From NCBI GenBank assembly GCA_948099385.1, contig CANUEZ040000020.1:7720501-7784500 (forward strand): a stretch of 64,000 bases of DNA, read 5' to 3'. The position numbers and the translations under genes are program-made. Below are positions 55,545 to 64,000 of this stretch, in pieces (positions within the stretch are counted from its first letter, which is position 1; each line of letters opens with the position of its first letter). The notes under the pieces are model-generated. The model was not told the origin of the DNA and searched no databases. It saw only the letters and a program-made list of their open reading frames with translations. The DNA is from Fasciola hepatica. Lineage: Eukaryota; Platyhelminthes; Trematoda; Plagiorchiida; Fasciolidae.

Positions 55545-56999
55545 TTGGCCTGGTCGGTTTGATATTCTGGTCGTTCGGTTGCTTCAGCTTTCCCCGCTAC
55601 ACGGTGGCTCATTGCTAACGGCCGGGGGAGGCATAATCTTTTGATATGGAATTCTCCGCCAGAAAACCGACTTACCTGATGGAGGGCATCGAGCTTCGAG
55701 CGACCCAAAGGAAACTATCGAAGGGATTTCCAGTGGACGTCCTAGAATTAGGTCTTTTCCACTATGAAAACTGAATGGAACGTCGCGGAACTGAACCCTG
55801 TCCAGTTTTCCATCCATCTATCCTCCAGTTCCCCCGCCGCACAGGAGGCTTTGGGGTCAGGGCCAGTATCACGTACCTTATCTCGCTGTCCAGTTATCTA
55901 CCTTCAAGCTTGCCTGAAGTACCAGAGTCACGACGCTGTCAAGAGTTGTATCATGAACCTTCTTCCATTGTCCCTTTGTCCAGTGTTCCTCAAAAATATT
56001 CAGATAACAAAATAAACACGATATCCGTGAAAATTGAAGCTGAAGCCTCGTATCCTTTATTACTTCGAAACTCTCATGCAAGACAACTCGCCGGGAGGGT
56101 ATCAGATATGGAGCTGACTAGTCCTTTCCCAGCTGGACCAGTGATAACAAAACATAAGGACCACTTAGCTGAGTGAGAGCTATTATTTGAGTGTCAAGTC
56201 CCTTTTTGCTTGGGTCAACCCGGAGTAGCCTCGATGTTGGTTAAAAGCTTCACGAATATGGACTCTGTTTTGTTGCATAGTAGAGCAGAGAACCAACCAT
56301 GGGATGCAGCAGAGGAGGCCAGTCTGGAAGGATGCTGGCAGGTAACCGAGAGATCGCTCATCAATCCCCGAAATGAGCTTGCTTGCTTGAGGTGACCGAA
56401 GTGCTAGGACAGGTCTTGTGTTTTTGGGGCTGTGACTGGCGGAGCCGTCAAGCGTAGAAACTAAAGTTGGGCTCTTTAGGGTTTTGGGGTTCACCGGCCT
56501 CGGACTGGCCACGCTAAGCGTAGAAGCAAAACTGCGAATCCCTAGTGCCTTGAAAAACGTACCTGCTAGAGGAACTTGACCAGCTGTTCCAAAAGCGCCC
56601 GAGACGGTCTCTAGCTACTTGCTACGTAAATGCCCAGTTCCGGACTCACTAGAACAATAAAGACCTACTGTGGTGGCGTTGCAGCAGGCAACCAGCTAAG
56701 AGCGGATGACCGGGGTGGCTATCTCAGCAGTGTGCAAATAGGTTTCCCGTCAGTGACTCCTCCTTCGGTCACAAAAGATTTAAGCCTAGCACAGGAAACC
56801 GTGCGTGTGCGCCTGGTATGGTAAGATGTCCACTAGCCTGCCGGACAGAATGATTTCCCCCTACTATCTTTAAACCGCTGGGAGATATCTTGTCCCCACC
56901 ATGGTGCTTGATATGTGTGGCCACAATGGGCAATTGAAGATTGCTAGAAGACTGCAAAATCACAGCAGTGTTGGCTGTGCTTAAGGAGGGACCCCGCCG
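55545..56999. other. Unassigned, probably the 5' part of a CR1-like element
   Basis: The plus-strand frame 55775-56176 (133 codons) and its continuation to about 56400 have few stops but no motif that I can name. By position and strand they could be the ORF1 and endonuclease remnants of the CR1-like RT that follows. Confidence 0.3.
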
Positions 57000-58260
57000 G
57001 GGAATGAGACACTGGAACGTTTAGCCCAAACAGCGACCGATGCAAAGTTCTGCAGAAGATCATCCAGACTCATGTCTGCCAGCTTCTACCAGGGAGCCCT
57101 ATGCCTTGCGTGGTTCAGCTTGGAGTTCTAAAATTCAGGTCTTGCCTAACCAACCGCTTGAACCTCCTGGACGGAGCTGCGCCTGGAGTGGATGGGGATA
57201 AGGAAGCGGAAGAGTGCTATCTTAACTTGATCAAAGCTTTAACCACGGTGAACCATCGGCTTCTGTTAATCAGTTTCAGCCCATGTGGTACAACTGGTTG
57301 AACTCAGAAATATATTTGGCGGGAAATCCTCACCGTTAGGACATTCTGCGGTAATACAGGGGCTGGGAACCATAATTTTTGTGAACTTCACCGGTGGAGT
57401 GCCACAGGGATCCTTACTAAGCCCGCTGTTGTCCCCTGAGTTCTTTCCTGCTGATGATGTACAATAAGTGGAGGATCAGGGGAAAGGGAATTCGGACAGA
57501 AGCATAGCTGCCGTTCCTAATCGGGCTTGCTGGTGAGGCCTATTCCTCAGTGCTGGAAAAAGCCATTTTTCCCGAGCGGAGAGAAGCTTGGCAGTTATAC
57601 GCGACCAGGGCCCATTCACCACGAATGTGGTAAATATGATTAAGGATGTAAGAGTCTTGGTGACTTTGGACCTCGGGTGGTCGGACCAGTGTGCAGCCAA
57701 CGCATAAATATCGCCTGGTGAGCCCTTCTGACGGAGATCAAAGTTGTCATGTCAACATCCAGAAGCTTTCTTTCCTCTGTACATGCCATTTCTAGATGTC
57801 ATTTAGAAAAATGAGTTCAAGCGTGGTCACCCTTATACGAAAAGGAGACCACTTGTTTAGGAGAGGGCGTGGCCTCGCAACATGCCCGACGGAGACAGAG
57901 GAGCAAGTACTCCTGGAAGAGACTCCAGGACCTCGGACTACTCCGTGGAAGAGGGAGGCCATAGGAGAACATGATCGAGAAATTTTTTTCCGGGCTCACT
58001 CCGGAGACTCGGTCTATTTGGCGACAGACTCCCAAACAAGATGCCACTGGAAGCTGATGAACTGTGGGCTTGGGTCGATAGCCGGAGCTCACTTCTTTAG
58101 CGGTGGGGTGGTAGACTACTGGAATAGACTGCTAGAAGTGGTAACAGAACTGGGGACCGTCTGGACATTCAAAGAGGCCCTAGATCATATTTATGAAACG
58201 AAATCATTTCTGAGAGTGGGCTAGGGGCAAGCCTTTAGACAGACAGCAGTTAACACTTGG
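57000..58260 (+). pseudogene. CR1-like reverse transcriptase, heavily decayed
   Basis: Plus-strand blocks: DRCKVLQKIIQTHVCQLL near 57040 (an ..VLEKII-type helix), KFRSCLTNRLNLLDGAAPGV (57130), LNLIKALTTVNHRLLL (57222), where the first catalytic Asp has become Asn (Leu-Asn-Leu), VNFTGGVPQGSLLSPLLS (57382) and FPADDVQ (57445) as the remnant of YADD. The C-terminal part, in the frame 57796-58224, ends HFFSGGVVDYWNRLLEVVTE with FKEALDHIYE, the classic end of CR1/Jockey RTs (a WN.LP..VV motif). The central thumb is missing or unreadable. Confidence 0.75.
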
Positions 58261-59399
58261 GTCCTTATAACGTGATAAATTATTGAAAGTTCCCGTTTGT
58301 TGCACAATGACTCGGTGAACTCTGACGGTGCATAAAGTCTCTCCAGTTGACGTGCGATGAGGTTTCACATTTTTCTCCTATGTTAGCCGGGATTTAACGA
58401 AAATGAATTGCGCAGTGGTGATTGCTTAACTAGCGTGAATACCGACGAAGAAATTCAGGACGCTCGATCGGTCCTGGCAGCTGCCTGTTCCGTGTAACCT
58501 GACCTGGCTTTACTTTTGAATACAAAGAGCTCTTGCCGTGCTTCCCGGTTGTTTGCAGTATGTCTGCTTATCCGTGCGGCGCTACCTATTTTTTTCTCAT
58601 GTCTTTCGCTCGGTTTGTTGTATCCAGTTTTTACCGCTTCCCCTAATCGATGGGTTGTGTTTATTCGACCCTGATTTTGAATGAGTCTGCCGTTTTCATG
58701 CTTCTAGACCCGAGGCCAAGTGGTTCTGATGCAGTCACTTCTTGAGTCTTCCTTGTTCTGACCAACCAGCGATCTAGGTGGGCGAACGAGTACTCGAGGG
58801 CCCAGCCAAGAATCGTAGATAGCCCACCTAGATGCTCTAATAGAGGATTCGCTTCCAACAGCAGCCGCAGCAACTCAAGCAGTCAAAGAACCACAGCAGA
58901 CAGTCCTGGATGCAGCAATGATAATCAGCAAGACTTCCGACGCAGCAGAAAGGCCTACAGTTTGGGGTGGTTTATCGAAAAACCCAGGCTCAGTGGAACA
59001 GGCCCAAACTGCTTAGTTGCCTGACCATTAAAAATCCTCAAGCCATCTGGAATATCGTATCTGCCTTCGAAGTTTAAGAAAAAGACATTAGGGCTAATCT
59101 TAGGATTCATCTCTGAGAGTGCTGTCCTGGATCTGCTCAAGCAAGCGAGCAGGCTAAGAAGGACATTCAGAAGAGTCAGAGGGGTCTTACAATACACACC
59201 TCTTCATGTCCGCTCAGAATGAAAGCTGGACGAAGTTAACCAATCTGGGAACGGGAAGTCCCCGGTGAAGAACGGTGACTTCAATCTCCCACGGTCCCCC
59301 CATTTTGTTGTCCTAACCAGACTGGGGGACAAACTGGAGCCCAATTCAAAGGTTGAATCAGCTGGACTCGCATCCTCCGGCACCTCCTCAGAGGTTTGT
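58261..59399. other. Unassigned DNA
   Basis: Small frames only. 58850-59260 plus is Ala/Gln-rich and may be LINE ORF1 debris. No tail, RNA gene or splice-supported exon was recognised. Confidence 0.35.
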
Positions 59400-60720
59400 T
59401 CTTCCCTTTTCCCTACGGCTCAGCCCTCAACCGAGCCTCTGGCGTTCAGCTTAAATGAAACTCATCCTTGCCCCATCCACATCAACCTAACCGGTTCACT
59501 ATTATTGCCGTCACCTGCTACCATAACCCACGGCTGGAACCACGTCGAGACCACAATCTCCACTTATTTCAGGTTCGCCTTCCTTTATTATCTCAGTCAC
59601 CACACTGGATAACCAAGAATAACATTTTGACTCGTACGGACGGAGGCCCAAGTGAAACCTTTCATAGCAACTGGTACCGCAGCCAACCTACAGTAAATAC
59701 CCCCAAATGCTTATCAGATCGGTTGGCTCTTTCTGACTCAGCGCCTCTTCTGCCAATATCACTATCGGAGCTTACACAAACACAGGCTGAAGCCCAACCT
59801 CTTACTTTACGGTCAGTAACTGTCTCAGTTTATCCGTCATACCTCGCCACACTCGGATGATTGGTCGGCACTTCCTTTACCCCACCAGATTAACCAAATT
59901 AGTATTGACGCTGAATAGCACTGAAGCTCAATAAGTCCATTTGTATTTGTCAGCGAAGCAGCATAACAAAGCTCCGTTCTATGCAGAGGTTTTCCATTTA
60001 AGTATCCGTTGCTAGAGTTCGTTTTCCCTCGAGCAGTAGACGGCTGTAAATTGAATATCCACCTTTCAAGGATCCTCCAGTTGCGCTGTCGCATTTCTGA
60101 ATGATACGGGCCACTGATCCCGAAATTATACCCACCTTTTTACGGAATTTTGTTCCTTTCAAACTTACCACTGTTCCCAAGTGCACTTTCAAAGAATTTG
60201 TTTCATGCTGCAGTGATCCATGACTCACTCCTTTTATTGAACCCCGGTAGATCGGTCATTCAGGGTTTGCTTCATCTTCATGGATTGATATTCTCTTCGC
60301 GTCCATGGATTTCCCTCGGTGTACTTCTATACAACGTTTTTCTTTTCCTCCCTTTTCTTCCTGTTCAGAACTTATTCAGTTCGCGGAACCCCAGTAGGCC
60401 TCCATTTTCTACGGCTCGCGCCGTTTTCGTTTCTAACTCTCCTTTAGCACTGTTTATTAACGATCTCCTCTGTATCCCCACGGTGTACCACCCCCCAAAA
60501 GGAACCCGAAACCGGTTCAAAGTTGCCTCGCAAACCATTATTAGAGTGATCCGTTCAAACTATTGCTGGCCATGTCTTTCTTTCGCTGACATTTATGACT
60601 CTCATTCTCAAGAGCTGTGAATATTTCGTGTTGATCAATAACGTCGTACACAATGGTCATGCGCTTGCACGCGCTTCTAAAACAGGGCCGCGAAATATAC
60701 CAGTATTGTTGTTATTATTG
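59400..60720 (+). repeat. R-family repeat, copy F
   Basis: Plus-strand copy in the opposite orientation to D and E. Matching words include ACCATAACCCACGGCTGGA and ACCACGTCGAGACCACAATC (59520) and GGTTTGCTTCATCTTCATGG (60265). It ends with CGCGAAATATACCAGTATTG at 60690 and a TTG/ATT tail to 60719, the R-family 3' terminus. Frames 59468-59860 and 60150-60620 fall inside it; the latter has counterparts in E, but similarity is at the DNA level. Confidence 0.55.
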
Positions 60721-61239
60721 GGTGCGGACCCTGAAAAATCGGACAGCAAGCCGCGAGTTACGGTCGCCCACACAACAGCAGCTGCTAAAAAGCCCCAGAA
60801 AAATAGGCAGGCAGGAAAAAAGGCAAAACTCCTGACCCAGCTGTCAGGATACCTAAGTTTTAAGGGTTCAAGTGGAACAAGGTAGGACTTTTGCGTAATC
60901 CATCTGCACCTCCAGTATTGGTAACCGCTCGTCCATACTACTCCCTTGACCGACAAGGCCCCAGCAGGAGCCGCAGGAGCAGGTCTCTCCACCGTTTACC
61001 TTACCACCGCCCCAAAATTCGTTCTCATCTCGTTCTCTTTTTCACTAATCCCCAAAGCAGACCTGTCCTCCGGCAACCACCACGAAAAAGGTAGGCTCAA
61101 AGGAGGCGAAACCTCCTCAAAAGTTTCCCTGGACGGGGGCGAACAAGAAACAGCACCTGAAAGATCCTCACTCGGCTGTTCTCCCCTGACCGCAGTCCTC
61201 TACCTTCTGAAATCTCTACTGGGCATGCTCTGAGATGTC

Positions 61240-62000
61240 CTCCTGCAAACTGCTTCAGCATCTCTAATAAGATACTAGAACTGAGGCAGCTGGTGGCTGA
61301 CAGAAAACATCACATTATGGCGGTCACAGAAATTTGGCTAACCCCAGATAATCCGGGTGGGGAAATTTCTATCATTGGATGGACCTTAGCCCGTAAGGAT
61401 TCCTTAAGGCTCAAGGCAGGTGGGGTGGTCTTGCATCTCAGCAACAGTCTTTCCTTCTGCTTCATTTACGCTTTTCTCAGTACTCCCCCTAATGACTCTT
61501 TGCGGGTGAGGATCAGAACTTTTCCCTCAGAATTTCTCTGATAGATGCGATTTATCGTCTGCCACACACCAGTCTAGGTGAATCTCTATGATGTCTGAAA
61601 GCCAGCTGTCTCTTTACGAGCCTCTTACTATTAATAGCTTGAAACTCTCCGAGTGTCAGCTGGGAGAGGAATTCTTTTGGTGGTCCTTCTTGCCAGACAC
61701 TAACAGACCTGTTAGCCGAATGCTTCTGGTCGTAGCACGTCAGAGAACCAACTAGATACTTTACAGGGTAACTTTCCCCACTGCTGGCCTTGGTGGTCTC
61801 CAATTAGAACCACGAAGTATATGCTGTCAGCTTACCTCCTCTTTTAAGCAAGAATGACCACGCCGTCTTCCGATTTCGCCACGTAATCAGCTGGTCAGCC
61901 AGCGCCTCTCAGTTCAAACTCACCCGTGCATTCAGGAGGACCAACTTTGGTGGTCTAAGGTCCTTTCTGGCGTGAAAATATGGCACCTTAGACCGACTGG
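61240..62000 (+). pseudogene. CR1-like endonuclease
   Basis: From 61268: KILELRQLVADRKHHIMAVT, then EIWLTPDNPGGEISIIGWTL with the catalytic Glu in VTEIWLTP, ARKDSLRLKAGGVVLHLSNS (61390, the RR....GGVALY block), and a region around 61490-61540 with RIRTFPSEFL where the GDFN segment is expected but not seen. The rest is frame-broken: SDH is not legible, although reading through 61800-62000 keeps LINE-like composition. Inactive. Confidence 0.65.
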
Positions 62001-62339
62001 CCGAAGCAGAAACTCTCAACAATTGCACTGAAGATTGTATCCGTCAGACAGATCCCCTTCATGGCCCTAGGAAGCAAGTTTCGGCAAACAGAAACCCCTC
62101 ACTGTCGCGATTCATCAGAAGCCTGTTGGACGAAAGCTCCGGATGGTTGGCCAGACTTAAATTCACGGGACTAGAAACGGACGCGGCTGAATCTGAACGC
62201 ATTCGTAATGTTTTCAACGTTTAAATAAGGAAATACTTCACTAAGCTCCGAAGGACTAGACTCACTCGAGCGAACTCAAACAGATCCGCTCTTTTCAGAT
62301 TCACGCTCGTAGCCAGGCAGTCAGGTGCCACTCCACTCT

Positions 62340-63945
62340 CGCCGTGCCTCGGAATCGGCACGTTAGCCGCAACATTGTCCCAGGTGCAGATATTTGTAGG
62401 CCCCATTTGCAGACCGCCTATGTCTTCTTAACTACCTCCGTCCATCCCCAACTCCCAGGCCTGCCAGCGGAGCAACATTTATGCACTACACCCCTTAAAA
62501 TGAAGGACGTAGAGGGCTATGTCTGTCAACTCAGTCCACTCAGTTGGATGGGCCCGGACGAGCTATGCTCTCAAATTCCCAAAGGAACTTCTGTAATGTT
62601 GGCAGAGGTCTACGAGGAACTCTTTCAGCAATGCTCAGATCTCGGTATGTTATCGAACTTTTGGAAGAAGACCACAACCAACTCTATTGTCAAAATGAGC
62701 GATCGCCATGAACCAGGGCGCTGCGGAACTATTAGTCTAACGAGCACTGCCAGATCTTTGGAATGAACCTAAAAGTGTCATACCGACATACCTGCGCAAG
62801 AATGGTTTAATCTCTCCTGCTCAACATGGATTCCTGCCGGGTGGGTCATGCATCACCAATATGCTCGCCGTCACGGAGAGTCGCTCTCGGGCCCACGACG
62901 AAGGCATTATCCGCAAGCAATGTTTATGGACTTCGCAAAAGCGGCTGAAAGGTTGCCGCATATGCCTCATATGCGCACGCTGGAATCTTACGGAGTTTCC
63001 GACAACAAGCTCACACTTCTTCGTATCTTTCTCGTTAATCGTTCGTTCAGGGCCAGCGCAGGTCCTTGCCTCTCGGAACCATCCCATATACACCCTGGAG
63101 TCCCCCAAGGATAAGTGATAGGCCCCTTCTTGTCTCTCATATATATAAATGACCTTTCAAATAAAAAATCAGTGAACATTGCAATGTACGCTGACGATGT
63201 TACGATCTGGGGCAACAAAGCCGCATAAATGCATTCGGCGATGGACCAAGCCGAGTAAGGGTTTGCAGACTGGAGCCTACCAACCAATGACGACAAATGT
63301 GTTCGCATGCTGTTTGGTAATTCCCCGGCTCAGCTCTTCTGGACAGATAATACCGCACCAATCCTGGAAGTGCAACAGCATAATGTCTTGGGATTTCTGC
63401 TAAACAAGTTGCCTTCTTTCTCCTACAATCGTAAACTAGCCAAAAGGTCCGCCTTTCACATTATGAACTCGGTAAGGCGGAACTTTCCTTCGACTATCAA
63501 AGAAGAATTTCAAATCATTTATGGGACTTACATCTAACCTCTTCTAGAATGTGGCAGTCAGACTGTACACTCTGGCCTGGTCAAGAATCGAGACAACTTA
63601 TAAAAGTGTACAAGGGGAAGCCCTTTATGTTCACCGGATGGTCGACTTAAAACTGTACCCCTAGAAACTTGCAGAGGTAGAGAAGATCTATTTCCTGATG
63701 TAAAACCTTTTCACTGCAGGGCTTTCATATGACTTGTTCACGCTCTCGAGCCTGGGCACCCTCAGAGGGCAAGTTAAGAAAGTGTTCAAGCCTCCTCCTC
63801 GTACAAACGTCCGTGAGAACTTTTTTGCGCACAGAAAAGTCTCAATTGGAATACCTTCCTGAAGGGGCCTATGGACGCTCCGAGCAAAGAAGCGTTCAAT
63901 GGGCGGCTGGACGAGTTCCTAGGACCAACGCTTCCTCCTTGAACC
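62340..63945 (+). pseudogene. CR1-like reverse transcriptase
   Basis: Plus-strand blocks: VEGYVCQLSPLSWMGPDELC (62510, the KS.GPDEI region), YEELFQQCSDLGMLSNFWKK (62611) with SDRHEPGRCGTISLTSTARS (62700), NGLISPAQHGFLPGGSCITN and MLAVTESRSRAHDEG (62800-62890), FMDFAKAAERLPH with the first catalytic Asp (62930), HPGVPQG (63090) followed by two stops, GPFLSLIYINDLSNKKSVNI and MYADDVTIWG, the YADD box near 63187. Further fragments are LPTNDDKCVRMLFGN (63280), HNVLGFLLNK and a 76-codon frame to 63537, then the C-terminal end with KEAFNGRLDEFLG near 63890. Catalytic Asp residues are intact, but stops and frame changes recur. Confidence 0.85.
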
Positions 63946-64000
63946 TTTCAAACATTTCACCCGGCGCCTGCTCCCCTTCCAATTTCCCTCAACAGGATTG

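Larger units (their letters stand above)
60900..63960 (+). mobile_element. CR1-like LINE, decayed, reaching the window edge
   Basis: Possible ORF1 debris (60900-61230), endonuclease (61240 to about 62000) and RT (62340 to about 63940). It starts 180 bases after the tail of R copy F. The 3' end is at or beyond the window end. Confidence 0.72.

Noticed and set aside
1..64000. CRISPR arrays, bacterial operons, ribosome binding sites, phage or toxin-antitoxin loci
   Set aside because: No regularly spaced repeats or prokaryotic gene organisation; the splice signals and LINE content show a eukaryotic nuclear sequence.

Overview
This window reads as nuclear DNA from a metazoan, most probably a flatworm and plausibly a digenean fluke. 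That assignment is an inference: the dominant repeats are RTE-, CR1- and Jockey-type LINEs, a Penelope-like element with a GIY-YIG domain, a Ty3/gypsy integrase and a possible BEL/Pao gag, of the kinds common in trematode genomes, and the one host exon has GT-AG splice signals. There are no operons, ribosome binding sites, CRISPR arrays or rRNA/tRNA genes that I can support. Almost every long reading frame is part of a decayed retroelement, so most coding entries below are pseudogenes.

Layout. 1-2.4 kb: 3' end of a Ty3/gypsy element with an LTR-like segment, then an (AT)n tract. 2.6-3.35 kb: Penelope-like fragment (minus). 4.8-7.97 kb: two fragments of an older RTE subfamily (called RTE-2 here), an unplaced repeat and an unrecognised 172-codon frame. 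7.97-9.79 kb: 5'-truncated copy of a younger RTE subfamily (RTE-1) ending in a GAT repeat. 9.9-12.5 kb: LTR fragment, two Jockey-like fragments and, between them, the only confident host sequence, an exon of nuclear cap-binding protein subunit 2 (CBP20/NCBP2, 10701-11021 minus). 12.6-22 kb: a nearly identical 2.48-kb segment occurs twice (12694-15176 and 19509-21991), each copy carrying RTE-1 and RTE-2 sequence; between them lie a fold-back element at 17033-17334 and a (TA)n tract. 22-26.1 kb: two copies of a third RTE subfamily (RTE-3) facing each other. 26.1-30.3 kb: little that can be assigned.

30.3-38 kb: LINE endonuclease remnants, a minus-strand Jockey-like copy with an (ATT)n tail, and a long decayed CR1-like element on the plus strand. 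38-55.5 kb: two almost identical minus-strand Jockey/CR1-group elements (A, 41155-46974; B, 50521-55544), a BEL/Pao-like gag fragment beside A, and a non-coding repeat family (R) with a common 3' terminus. 55.5-64 kb: two further decayed CR1-like elements on the plus strand with another R copy between them.

Nothing here works as a cooperating set of genes: the elements are nested in, truncated by and duplicated with one another around one host exon. I found no convincing undescribed functional system. The points most worth checking are the near-identical Jockey A/B pair that shares the same disabling lesions yet differs by a clean 720-bp block, the mosaic 2.48-kb duplication, the fold-back element, and the (ATT)-tailed R family. 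Element boundaries are estimates by eye (tens of bases), family names are assigned from remembered motifs, and nothing was checked by search.
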